DNA from: Plutella xylostella
Lineage: Eukaryota > Arthropoda > Insecta > Lepidoptera > Plutellidae
Direction of reading: 5' to 3'
Assembly: GCF_932276165.1 (NCBI RefSeq)
Contig: NC_064009.1
Location: 3,286,001-3,350,000 of the forward strand
Length of the DNA: 64,000 nt
Both the position numbers and the translations under genes were made by a program. The notes below the pieces were generated by a model that searched no databases, was not told where the DNA came from, and saw nothing but the letters and a program-made list of their open reading frames with translations. Below, in pieces: positions 12,001-23,085 of the stretch. Positions within the stretch are counted from its first letter, which is position 1. Each line of letters begins with the position of its first letter.

Positions 12001-14270
12001 CTATAGCCTATAGGTGCATCGTGAAATAAGTATAGAAGGTCAAAGATCTAATTTCGTTCACTGGAAGAGGCCAAACATTAGACAAGTTGACTTACGACGG
12101 CAATATCCAAGCCCCCTCGTAGCCAATACTAGAGGGTCACTCTAGCTCACGAAAAACTACGTTATGTAGAAGTCATGCGATCGGCACGTTCAATGCAATG
12201 AGACAGAGGTATTGATTCCCGAAGTACGTTGAGGAAACAGGTAGGTAAGGTATTCTAATGCCGAGAAATCACCAAAATGGCATTTATCTCGGGTGAAAAC
12301 AGAAAAATGCTTTTCAGGCGATCTTGCCGGAAAACGTCCAAACAAAATGTGTTTGAGGGTGGATTGTAACAAACTCTAAAATTTTATTTAAATCCTCCTT
12401 AATTGGAGATTTCAAGCGTACATAGTACGGGAGATTTTATACAGATACAGGTATGTAAGATACAGGTATGTACTTAGGTATTTTGAGATTAATCACCGAA
12501 CCTTGGTTAATGCTAATATTCTTAACTTCGTATTTCGTCAAGCAAGAGTAACCCCAGTGCTACATCGTCTACGTAAGGACTGTGGTGTTTGTTTGTGTCC
12601 AAAGCCAACACAGCTATTATGTCCCTAGGGAAGAAAACAAGACGGGAATGTATCCTACTCCTTACTGTCTGTATTTGTATAAGTAGCTAGCTTAGATAAG
12701 TGGATTTATGTGGAGTGGGTTCTTAATTAATTAACTACCTATGTACCTATGTAACAATCTACTTAGGTAGCGAGTAGCTTGCAATGGTGATAAGAAATAG
12801 ACAGAAAGCTTAACTTTATGATTTCCGATAAAATTATACCACAGATATACTGATGTTACAGGAATACTGTATTTATAAAGCTATGAGAAATGAGAACGAA
12901 CCTACCGAGGTTCATAGCGAAGCTAAAGATTAAAACATTAAAACCATAAGGGTCACATTGCTGCTACAGTTACATGTACAATGTATGCCTCCGTACATGA
13001 CATTGCGTAGTGCGTTGCATGCAGTTCTAGTCCGTATTAGCTGAGTCTGCATTTCTTCCCAGCAGCCGGCGGCATTGTTTTGTGACAAGCTAACGCACTT
13101 TGCGAACCAGCCGACTGCGGTACTAGCGGGTTCTAAAACTGCAGAATATACAAAAATACTTAAGTACTAACTATTATACTGAAATCAGCTCATTTTGATT
13201 TATCACCAGTTGGAACAGCTGTTGGACCAGCATAGGTAAGTGAAGGGCTTAGGGTGTATACCTCGTCACGGCCCATCACGTCCCCTCTGCTGGGGCATGG
13301 GTCTCTTTCCGATGAAGGAAGGCTTTTAGGCCTAGAGCCTATACCTACATATAAACCCTACAACCTACAATATACTTATCTACGAGACCTACTCTACTTT
13401 CGAAGCGTTAATATTGAAGGCTGAGAACAGAGGTCAAGAAGCAAGTTGGCCAACGATGATGGTTGTCTGATGTGATGATCATGATGGAAGAACTAATTAA
13501 TTATTCGGAAAATCATGTTTTCAGCATCGTACGCAACGGACGCATCGCATCGCATTTACTTTGATAGAAAATCACAAAAGTGCGTCCACCTCATCGACAG
13601 TGCCGATGCCGTTTATCCATACATTTATGATAGTCCGTTTCCTCCGATATGTACGATACTGACAGGTGGACGATTGTAAGACTTTTGCAAGACCGTATCG
13701 TCTTCGAGTTTCATTCGAAATTGTAGAGCACGGTATCCCGCCTACAGGCAGCGGAGCCCGGGGCCGGCTGAGGGCAGAGTGCTATTGTTTTGCCTTTTTA
13801 CAAGGACCTCGTATGGGGACGCGTATTTTGACTGCACCATTCAAATGTAAAGCGAATTTTAAGGACACGCGGCAAAAATGTTCGCTACGTCAAAGCTTTT
13901 GTAATTTCCCGTTAGATTTTCATTTCAATCTGTCCTTAGAGAATATTTAGTTAGCGTTAACTTAGATATGCTTACTTATATAGGGTTTACAAAATACCTA
14001 GATAGGTATAAGTTGTGCCTATGCCTCAAGGGGGTGGCTCAGAGGAACAGGTTTTTTTTCAAAATTTCAGGATCTTTTACGTAGTTAGTCGACATCGACA
14101 ACCACTTTGTTTTGTAGCCGTGTTGAAAGGCTTGACCAGTCAGATTGGCGTCAGCTGTTGCTGACAGCCCAGGGTGCACCCAAAACGTAAAAAAAATATC
14201 CTCATAATTTTATTTATCGTATTCACTACGTCTGCCTAGGTAGTAATCACATAGGTCCAAACCCCTATTA
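9059..14270. other. Gene-free AT-rich intergenic stretch
   Basis: I find no convincing exon, RNA gene or operator here. Open frames at 9434-9853 (139 codons, plus) and 13666-13950 (94 codons, plus) match no family I know and have no flanking splice or start context. Part of an antisense LINE tail lies at 13255-13345. Confidence 0.5.
13255..13345 (-). mobile_element. RTE-type LINE tail, antisense
   Basis: Read on the minus strand it resembles the better preserved copy at 34652-34759: both carry CCTTCCTTCATYGGAAAG, GAGACCCRTGCCCCAGCAG and GGGACGTRATGGGYCGTGA. It is a short 5'-truncated remnant. Confidence 0.55.
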
Positions 14271-16437
14271 GGGTAATTCTACCGTACGGATTAAAAAAAT
14301 AAATAAAAACAAAATCAACTTTTACGCATATTGAAGTAGATTTTTAACTTTTACATAATGATGGGAACATTAAATAAAAAAATCAGAGATATAGTAGAAT
14401 TATTTTGGGAAAAAATATGAACTTTTTGTTTTATTAAATAGACACGAGTGACTATGAAGTCGACATGGATGATACAATCCATGTTTTTTATCATAAAATA
14501 ATCATTTAAGGTTCTCAACTTTATTCTATAATATTATTCTCATTACATATAAACCATAATATGTTTTTGTCTATTGAAATTATATTTTGAAAAAAGTTTA
14601 AAAAATATATTAAAAATTTCGACAAAAGTGTCTTCACAAATGTCGAAATTTTTTGATGGTGGAAATTTAGGTTTTATTAGGTGACCACAAAATAAATATG
14701 AATCAAGGTCATCGGAATCATATTAAATGAAAATAATACATTATTTGGGACTATTATTCCAAATATTTTATTTTTATTTAGATCAATAATCTCAGAATCG
14801 CTTTTTTCATCCTTGTCCTTTCCTTAGCACATTTTGTAATAAGTTTGATTTGATAATCGTAAACCTTTAATGGTCTAAAATAATCTGCATTAATCCTGGT
14901 GCCTCCTTTTTTTTTAAAAACTTTATTTTTTCAAAGTATTTTCCATAATTACTGTATTGTTTTTGTCAAATTTCTTGTTCTAGCATTAATTTACTCATTT
15001 TTAATATTTATTACTTAAACCGTGTATTTCTTGTGCTTTAACTTCGTCTTTACCCCTATTTTGGTAAAAACCCTAAACCTAGGTAAAAAGATCGGTACAT
15101 TATATAGTATAATTAACAGAAATTTCACAACACACTACAAGCTACAGTCACAAATAAATCAAATAAAATCACAAGTGTCGACAAGACATATACTAACGCC
15201 TGCATCGCATGTTTGATACATCTGTTCACTTTTTTGATATATTTATCTCGGTAAACAATTATATTAGTGAATGCAATAAGCAATAGAAAAAAAAAAACAC
15301 AGTTAATAGATATTTGACCAAAGTCCTAGAAGCATCTGTCACCTCGTGTCGAACAAAATCACAATTGTCGAACAATTTTTGGTCGATCGGTACTAAGTAA
15401 GTAGTACCGATTTCATTGATGCCACGCAATTTTTGGCTGCGGGAAATTCACCCACAAATGAGGAGGCTATAAAAAATAAATGGATCATTCAATTACAATT
15501 TTTGTTACTTGACTTAGTGAGTATGAGAGTACTTAGCACATTTTTAAAACATGCACAAGTTTAACATCATATTGAAGCTGATATGGCGTATTTTGTCGAT
15601 GTTCTCACTAATGTCGATGTCACGCGTGATGAAAAACCAAGTTATAATTTTCTAATATTTTTTTCCGGTTAAGTGAAATAGTTATCTATGTGTAGCACTA
15701 AATATTGTATTAAAAGGATTAATGGATATTTAAAAAAAAAAGATTAAACCTCCAAATCTTTCATTGCCGTGTCTGTCCCCACGTCACCACGTTTTTTTGA
15801 AAAAATATTTAGTTTTGTATTATTCTTCATTGATGAAAAAATATTGAGTATTGATAGCTAAACTTAGTTTCATTTGATACATTAATAGTTAAAGTATTGT
15901 CACGGAAAACATTTATTGAAATATATAAAGAATATAACGAACGGTAAGTGAAAATTCATGTGTCCCAGAACTTCTGTTCATCGCCGTGTCCTAAACATGA
16001 TCAAGGATATTGTTTTACCTATGAACTTGGGTGACCCCCTCAGTGCGCTAATCGTTTCTTACAAGTGTCGCCTAACTGCTCGACGTGGAAGGAGGTACAT
16101 CGGTGCCCGCGTTTTTGCGTTATAGTGAAAATCAGTAAAAATTTTGGGGACTGGACATTTTTTCTTTCATTGCCGTGGATAGATATAACTTCTTTAAAAT
16201 TAAGTTTGTCTTCTATAGTAAGCATTCAAAAGAAAGCTTTTTGAAAATATTTACCTTATAAAGTGTTTATTTCTTCGAATAGTTAATACTTTTTTAGTTA
16301 TTTTTATTTAATGCCTTGGTTTTCATCGCCATGCTTTCATTTCCGTGGCTTCCGTGGTCAATATTTGTTATGGCAATGAAAAAAAAGCCACGGCAATGAA
16401 AAAAATTTCATTGCCATGTCTTGTAAAATAATTTGTA

Positions 16438-16513
16438 TTCATTGCCGTGGTTAGGTTATTCATTTCCGTGGCCAGGTTATTCATTTCCGTGACTTATGTT
16501 TTCATCGCCGTGG
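16438..16513 (+). repeat. E1 left array: 13-bp motif at 21-bp period
   Basis: TTCATTGCCGTGG and its variants (TTCATTTCCGTGG, TTCATCGCCGTGG) begin at 16438, 16459, 16480 and 16501, exactly 21 bp apart. Scattered single copies occur at about 15760, 15977, 16167, 16323 and 16336, and on the other strand at about 16388. It is a likely protein-binding array. Confidence 0.9.
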
Positions 16514-16734
16514 TATGGATGATTAGGCAAAGTAACATATCTTTACCATCTTTTACCTGTAATACAGGTAATACCGATCACTGACATATTACCTATAGGA
16601 CTAGTCAAATTACCTCTTATTGCAGTGCGTTAAAACGGGTGCGTATCTTTCTTGATGTATAAAAACGAAATATATAATATTACATAAATAATAACAATCA
16701 CAACATAAATTATAATGAACGTTATGTATAAATA

Positions 16735-17100
16735 AGATCGGTGGTAGCTCAGTCGGGTAAGCGCCCACTTCCCACGCCAGTGATGCTGGTGCGAATTCCG
16801 GCGCTGACATGTACCAATGTGTTCCTTTGAATTTAAATACAATGTATACCATCGCTCTAACGGTGAAGGAAAACATCGTGATGAATCCTGCATATCTACC
16901 TATTGATTTAGCACATCTAGATAATATGTGAACCCACCAACCCCCTGTGGACCAGCGTGGTGGGAAATGGTCCAAGCTTAGAAAGGCAGCTTAGACCTTG
17001 GAATAGAATATTCACATTGCACAAAGGTCCCATTCGAGAGAGCCAGGTGCAGGTACTTACACCTCCCACAGATAGTAGAATAGAATATAATAGAACATAC
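16735..17100 (+). mobile_element. tRNA-derived SINE inside E1 copy 1
   Basis: The head resembles a tRNA: GGTGGTAGCTCAGTCGGGTA (A box) and GGTGCGAATTCC (B box). The body has GTGAAGGAAAACATCGTGA. The counterpart in E1 copy 2 is at 27836-28186. Open frames across it are not genes. Confidence 0.75.
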
Positions 17101-17329
17101 ATCTCTGCAGGAACTCAGCTGGATGCTAAGTGGCCTTAATGCTGCTTGCAACGTGTAGGCCTCCGTATGAACTTTGGCATGACAAAAGTCATGTAGAATG
17201 TTCACATAAAACCGGAGCCGGTGATCGTTTGTGAGACAACCATCGAAGTTGTGCAATAATATGACTACCGGAGGCAGACTATTCGGCTAGGCAGAAGCAT
17301 AGAATAACGAGACTAGCACTTGTACTTGT

Positions 17330-17640
17330 TATTCTATAGCAGAAGCAACTTCGACAAGGAAACTAAAAGGCGCATCCAACAGTCTTCAACCATTGCGCCC
17401 TGCCAGTTATGAAATATGGTGCAGAGACGTGGACACTGATGGTGGGACTGGTCCACCGATTTAAAGTTACTCAGCGTGCTATGGAGAGAGCTATGCTTGG
17501 GGATATCTCTAATGGATGGTACCTGTCAGAAAAGAGGTTATACGTCAGAGGACTAAGGTTACCAACATAGCTGTCAAAATATGCAAGCTTAGGCAGGTAG
17601 CCGGTAGTGGCTGGATTCGGAAGACCGAGGACCGAGTGTT
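17330..17640 (+). pseudogene. RTE LINE reverse-transcriptase C-terminal fragment
   Basis: In one plus-strand frame it reads LPVMKYGAETWT, then LVHRFKVTQRAMERAMLG. This is the conserved C-terminal segment of RTE-type reverse transcriptases, just after the polymerase core. The frame is broken afterwards. It is shared with E1 copy 2 (27219-27535), so it was cargo before E1 duplicated. Confidence 0.75.
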
Positions 17641-17987
17641 ATATGTATATTTTATGAATTTTACATAAAATGAACAGTACACAAATTGGATATTATACCT
17701 TATGAAAATATAGATGTTATAGGTAAGGTTTATGATCAAGGTTTGTGAACGTTATTAGTGTGAAATGAAACATTTTGTTTTATACGTCGCAATACGGACC
17801 CCACAATGCTACTTAGAGAATTCCATACTATATTCTTATTTTTTATACATACTGTCGTTCTTTCTTTGGTTCCAATATCTATCCAAATATTTCTGCCATA
17901 CATACCTGTCTAAGTTTGCGTTTCCCTCACAGTCTTTTTAAAAAAATGCAGTGGATTGATTCTTTCATTTCAATTGTATAGAGTTCT

Positions 17988-18084
17988 TTCATTGCCGTGG
18001 AAGTTTGTTTCATTGCCGTGGGCCTTTGTTTCATTGCCGTGGACGCTTGTTTCATTGCCGTGAACGCATGTTTCATCGCCGTGG
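17988..18084 (+). repeat. E1 right array: five motifs at 21-bp period
   Basis: TTCATTGCCGTGG-type motifs begin at 17988, 18009, 18030, 18051 and 18072, an exact 21-bp period. The 8-bp spacers vary in sequence. One further motif on the opposite strand (CCACGGAAATGAA) is at 18220, about 27 bp inside the element end. The same array is at 26323-26420 in E1 copy 2. Confidence 0.92.
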
Positions 18085-18555
18085 CACGAAATTTTTAATC
18101 ATCCGTATCTCGTTAAGTTTTTAACTTATCTGCTACCCATTTAATAAGAACACTAACATTAACAAAAACTTTAATAAAAGCGTTTTTCTAATATAAAAAA
18201 CCTTAAGGTAAAAAAGTCCACGGAAATGAAGATTTTTTAGGACTTGTTGAAATCCACCCTTGTGACAGGTCAACTTTGACACAGGTGTAGAACGTATATT
18301 GAATTTTGAATTACAAAAAAACTATTCAATTCAATTTTGTTTTTATGGCTCTCTGACTGTGTGTGACTAACACTGTCAATTCCGCCAATAACATGCGTTT
18401 GGAGATTGCACGGTATTTTACTTAACCTTATTTACAAGTTGATGTATTACAACCAGAGAATGAGTGGTCTGAAACAAAACACCACAAACAAAAGTTAGTA
18501 GGGTTAATGTTAGTAAAACAATCACATGTAGGTATTTACAGTATTGATTTCGGAG

Positions 18556-19218
18556 TTAAAGTGTAATGTTATTAGTTTTAAGAAAAGCGGACAAAATATT
18601 TACAAACGAGGAATGGACATAAGTTAGAAGACACTTCATATTAACAGGACGAGGAATTGAAGAAGGTAGGGAGTCGTATAACGAGGATTGGAGGTTCGGA
18701 CAACTAAACAGTAGGTGTTCTACTGTGCCCTCGTCCGTCCCGCAGTCGCAAAATGAGTTATCACGGACTCGGATCTTGGCCAAATGAACTGGGCTACATA
18801 CGTGACCTAATCGTAGTCGACAGATTGTAGACGTGGTGCGTTTGTCAACATGCTTGTACTTAAAAAACCACGGTCTGTTGGGGATTGTTGGTTGTATATC
18901 AGCATAATGCTTTCCTTTTATGGTTTTTGATAAATCCCAGGATTTTTGCCAAGATTTTTCAAGTCTTGGCTTGGCAAGTGAGGCGAGGTCATGGGCATAG
19001 TTAGTATAATGCGTAGACATTCCAGTTTGGACAGCATCCTTAGCATATGAGTCTACGCGCTCATTACCAACAATTCCGCTGTGGCCTGGAATCCAAACCA
19101 CAGCTACATTGATGCCACGGGTAACGCAGCGGTGTAAACACTCTCGTATTTTGAATATAATAGGGAATTTGGATTTACTCCGAAAAGGAAATGAAATTAT
19201 GGCGTGTAAGCAGCTCAA
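18556..19218 (-). pseudogene. Non-LTR retrotransposon ORF2 C-terminus (RNase H plus zinc-knuckle-like end)
   Basis: A 220-codon open frame. Residues near 43-67 read VWIPGHSGIVGNERVDSYAK, the last conserved block of a LINE-type RNase H domain (HSG and N-x-x-D). Residues near 156-171 hold a Cys/His cluster, CDCGTDEGTVEHLLFSC, typical of the C-terminal tail of I/R1/LOA-type LINE proteins. Everything upstream (endonuclease, reverse transcriptase and the start of RNase H) is missing, and a 43-base poly(A) run lies at the truncated 5' border. It is a dead 5'-truncated copy inside E3, to the right of E1 copy 1. The assigned clade is only approximate. Confidence 0.82.
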
Positions 19219-19256
19219 TGAATCAGAAAATATTACAGATTTATGAAGATTATGAG

Positions 19257-19299
<43 letters not shown>
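19257..19299 (+). repeat. Poly(A) run of 43
   Basis: An uninterrupted run of A on the plus strand abuts the 5'-truncated end of the antisense LINE fragment. A normal LINE tail would be at the other end, so the run belongs to a different insertion event or to an inverted one. Confidence 0.9.
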
Positions 19300-19301
<2 letters not shown>

Positions 19302-19816
19302 ATTCATTCCTCACGAAAATTTTAGACTTGGCAATGACAGGTGTGGTTTAGAGTTGCCAGTAATAAAAAAATATGTTCACAGAGTAAAATATTTACCTTC
19401 ATAAAATCGTGATTTATGAACGTCGACATTTGTGACTATTTTTTTATAACGGTTGTAGAATGGTCTGTATTTTTTTAATTAATTGTTGGAAAAATATTAT
19501 ATTTAACTATGAATAAGTAAAAGTATTGTAATTTATTTTATTATGTGAAATATAATCCTATCTCTACACAATATTTTTTTATAGCTGCTCAAACCGTGCT
19601 AGCACGCTCGCGAACAATCGACACGACGTGACAAATCACATAGTGTCGATATGGTTTTTTCAATAAATAATGAAAATTTTCATTATATTTTATGGAGAAC
19701 ACATAGAACACGATCCCGGCTTGATTGTGATAGTACATTATTAACGTCTAGGTATTATATTTTAAGAGTTATTTCACGCGAACATAAAAATCGATGTTTG
19801 GTAGAATGACCCATTA

Positions 19817-21110
19817 ATAACATGAGAAGTGTTATCATCAGGCATGTAGGTAGGTACATATGTGTAATTTAAGCCTATTTATCCGCATCAAGCACGGTTG
19901 CTGCGAAATGATGCATAATAAATTACAATTATGCGTGTAATTGCAGATAATAATTTAATATTTTATACGATTGTTGCCGCAGGGTAGCTCGCCATACTGC
20001 CTACCTCACCTACCTACCTTCGTAGCTACTATACATATGTAGAGGGATAGAGAACCAGATTATTATTAACAACACAGAGCATCAGTAGATTTCCCAACTA
20101 TCTTCAACTTAAACTATAAAGTAAGACCTATCAAAGCTCATAACTCCGAACAATGGCCATTACTAAGCCAACAATGATATCATTTTCCACTGCAATCGTT
20201 TACTGGACACATAAATAGGCCATTTGAGCGGACAATGCGCCTGCGCCGGGATTAACGACACGTCGCGACATCTAGCGATAGTGCGGAGAACCATTTTATA
20301 TGTCACTGGACAATGGCTGAATGCAATTTTGTTCCTTTGACATTTCAGTTCTGTGGCCTCAGATAAGGATGTCCCATTCAGCGATGGCTGTACCATAGAA
20401 GTGCTTACGGTTTTGTGGCAGACTGGTTAATATTAGAAAACCAGCAGAAAACACTGTTGTTCTGCGACGAATGGTTCACCGAAAGAAGGCTTCTCTAGTA
20501 ACTAGCACTCTTTAACGTCAGTTACTTTAACAGTACGGCAAAATCAATAAAACGGTTAGCCGAAAACCTTCGGCGAAACGTGCTCTCAAAGGACCATTCT
20601 TTCGGCAAACCAACCGTCGTTCAATCGAGCCTTCGGCAAATTATGCTTTTATCGTTTATTAATTTATATATTGGTGGGTGTGAGGTGTGAGGGCTTCAGG
20701 GCTTCCTACCTGAAGCCCTGAAGTCCTTCAAAGTCAGCCCAATCCAAAAGTAACCTATTTCCTTTAATATTTAAAACGTGCACACCGTGTCCGTCCCTTC
20801 ATCGGATGGTCACTTGACCCGCGAAAGGCAAACTCTTCCAATGCGCTGTCGTCCTTCGCAAATTGAATTTGGAAGCCGGAACCGTTAGACGGATTTATTG
20901 GCGTCCTCTCGAACCTTCTACATGTAAATCTGAAGGGCTCGTGTGAGATGGGCGATTGTTGAAACTCGTTACAAACCTACTCTGCGTTGATATTTTTTTT
21001 ACAGATGTTTGTATGGCCAAATGGGTAGGTAACTAGGTAGTAGGTAGGTAGATACTTCAAGTATTGATTGAAATCTGCTGAAGTGAAGTGACCCCACGAT
21101 ATATCCACAT
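19817..21110. other. Gene-free stretch with TTCGGC-rich segment
   Basis: No exon seen. At 20468-20645 the words CCGAAAG, CCTTCGGCGAAAC, TTTCGGCAAAC and CCTTCGGCAAATT recur on both strands within 180 bp, suggesting the remains of a small transposon with repeated binding sites. Confidence 0.4.
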
Positions 21111-21250
21111 GTACGGTCAGCTGCGTAAGTAGCTATACACTTTTGTTCCTTATCAAACTAGCTACATAACAAACTGTCAATGTTTTAATAGGCAGTTTGT
21201 GGGTTTGACAAGGTAAAAAAGTGTACAGCTACTTATGCAGCTGACTGTAC
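21111..21250. mobile_element. 140-bp MITE
   Basis: The ends are inverted repeats of about 45 bp. The left end reads GTACGGTCAGCTGCGTAAGT and AGCTATACACTTTTGTTCC; the right end is the complement with a few mismatches. It has no coding capacity. Confidence 0.85.
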
Positions 21251-21879
21251 CAACAAGTGCACGTTCATTTTAATTTCTAGATATAAAGATCTAATACTAT
21301 GTCTAGCAGTGGAGAGGACCCACTTAAATAAAATTAATAAGTAAACCTCGATGCTTAATAATATAAAAAGTTGTAGCACTAACATATACGAGTTAGAATT
21401 TCAGCAATTATTTATCTAGCAAGCGCTCTGGTATTTCAGGATCTTCATAGAAAAGACTGTTAAAATATGACAAATATTTTGCGAGCACGGCACAAACATT
21501 TCCTTGTTTCTTCTGTTTAGGATGTAATAAAATATAATAAGGGTCCTTGAAGGGTCCCATGTAATTGGAGTAAATTATTCATATAGCCTCTGGACGGCCT
21601 ATCAAGTGGCACTTAGGTCGTCACTGACCCCAATAAAATTAGGACCATCATTTATATTTTGAAAGGGAATTTAAATGATATGGCTCCATCCTGTTAAAAT
21701 TAAAATACCTACCTCCTTATTCATAGAAAAGTTATAGCACGTTTTAACTATTGAACTGCTTTGTCCCTTTATGTCAAAGAAATTGTTCTATCCATGTTTG
21801 ATTTTGTTCAAATTGAATTGTAAGACCTACCTACTACTATGACGTTATTCCAAAGCTGTTTCCAGTGTTACGTACAGTA

Positions 21880-22090
21880 TCCTAACTAATATTATAAATG
21901 TGAAAGTAACTGTGTCTGTCTGTCTGTCTGTCTGTCTGTTACTCTTTCACGCCAAAACTACTGAACGGATTTGAATGAAATTTGGTATACATACGGTCTA
22001 GACCCTGGGAAAGAACATAGGCTACTTTTTATCCCGGAATTCCCACGGGAAAACTTTTTAAGGCGAAGCGAAGCGCGCGGGAACAGCTAG
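21880..22090 (+). mobile_element. Lep1-type non-autonomous Helitron
   Basis: It starts TCCTAACTAATATTATAAA, has a GTCT run, then GCCAAAACTACTGAACGG, and ends GGGAACAGCTAG. The 5' TC and 3' CTAG ends without a target duplication fit Helitrons. Other copies are at 25453-25976 and 47985-48183. Confidence 0.88.
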
Positions 22091-22857
22091 TTTGTAATAA
22101 GCTAACAAGGAATACAAAAGTTCCTATTTATATTGCGCTAATCATCGTAAAAGGCCTGAAGCTTATCGCGAAATGTTTTGTATATCCAAACGAAACATGG
22201 AATAGAGTTTCCTGGCTGGGGGTGTTATTCAATGTTTTATTTTATATTTTTACTGTAAGCAAACCTACTTATTGTAGGAATTGTTATTTTTATAAGTCGA
22301 CATTCGTTATGAAATGGTAGCCCGCTCTTGTAATATAAACCTGAGCACCTGCATTGCTGCGTTTATGTCAAGTTTGAACATATTATGACTGTATTACTTA
22401 TTTAAAGTAACTAATCCTGCGGAAGGGCTAGTACAAAAGTTCTCCGTCGTGCTCGCTCTTTAGCACATATTAGAGAGCCTCCTACTCTTGAGGCTGCGCG
22501 ATGTGACTGAGCGCGATGCCAGCCCTGGTAAAAAAAATATTTAACGACACAGTCATAATCAAACTGTGCATAATACTGGCTGGGTTGGTAAATTTATAAA
22601 AAAAACAATATGTCAGTACTAGCCAGCCAGTAATTTCTACGCCTTACTTTTTAAACCTCCAGCCTCCTTGCCGAGTGGCGATGCAGGTTAATATTTTCTC
22701 TATGGTTAACAAAACACGAACAAACTGTTTGCGCAGTCACGGCATTGACACCGCCACTGTGGCGCGGGCACGTTCGGAACCCGTGTGTGGCACTTTATAC
22801 ACCACGGGCCAGTCTAGCTTATGAAAAACTTGGTTTCTGAACGATTCTGTGTTAACT
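22091..22857. other. Gene-free spacer
   Basis: I see no gene, RNA or well-defined repeat between the Helitron and the SINE. Confidence 0.5.
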
Positions 22858-23085
22858 ATAATAATAATAATAAATATGTGGGGACATCTCAAACTCGGCC
22901 ATCCGACCCTAAACTTGGATAGATCTACACAAACACATAGATAGATACAAATTGAATAGATAAGCGACAACCAGACACAAGGCAAGCACAAATGCTCGTG
23001 ACACAAATGTTTGCCCTGGCCGGGATTTGAACCCGCGGCTCCAAGCTTCGGAAGCAGCTTCACGCCTTAGCTACGGTGCCGTTTA
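22858..23085 (-). mobile_element. tRNA-derived SINE, antisense
   Basis: On the minus strand the tRNA-like head has the B box GGGTTCAAATCCCGGCC. The body is followed by the tail GATGTCCCCACATA and an ATT-rich end. The layout matches the SINE at 48711-48985. Confidence 0.75.

Larger units (their letters stand above)
15404..18259 (+). mobile_element. DNA transposon E1, copy 1 (left end internally inverted)
   Basis: The core 15632-18259 is the reverse complement of E1 copy 2. Its right end GAAATCCACCC stops at 18259 and is followed by TTGT. The left-end block (ending GAAATTCACCC at 15453, followed by ACAA) is in the wrong orientation. Inverting 15404-15631 restores a complete element with ends GGGTGAATTTC and GGGTGGATTTC and a TTGT/TTGT 4-bp target duplication. 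The site lies inside E3. Cargo shared with copy 2: a SINE at about 16735 and an RTE fragment at about 17330. Two motif arrays lie near the ends. No transposase is visible. Confidence 0.8.
14271..19812. mobile_element. DNA transposon E3 (unassigned superfamily) with TGTCGA motif clusters
   Basis: The ends are 13-bp inverted repeats, GGGTAATTCTACC at 14271 and the complement of GGGTCATTCTACC ending at 19812. Both are bordered by ATTA (14267-14270 and 19813-19816), consistent with a 4-bp target duplication. Near both ends the motif TCAC-N3/4-TGTCGA recurs: about 14637, 15168, 15339, 15359 and 15606 on the left, and about 19420, 19610 and 19640 (the first two as complements) on the right. The interior holds E1 copy 1 and a LINE fragment. 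I see no transposase, so it is non-autonomous or decayed. The boundaries rest on a short repeat and are moderately sure. Confidence 0.6.

Noticed and set aside
13666..13950. 94-codon plus-strand frame as a gene
   Set aside because: No family match and no surrounding gene structure.
16610..16975. Open frames over 16610-17256 and 27611-28305 as genes
   Set aside because: They cover SINE and RTE repeats, appear in both E1 copies in shifted frames, and start in tRNA-like sequence.
16438..18084. 21-bp-period motif arrays as a CRISPR array
   Set aside because: The genome is eukaryotic, repeats are 13 bp with 8-bp spacers, and they are tied to transposon ends.
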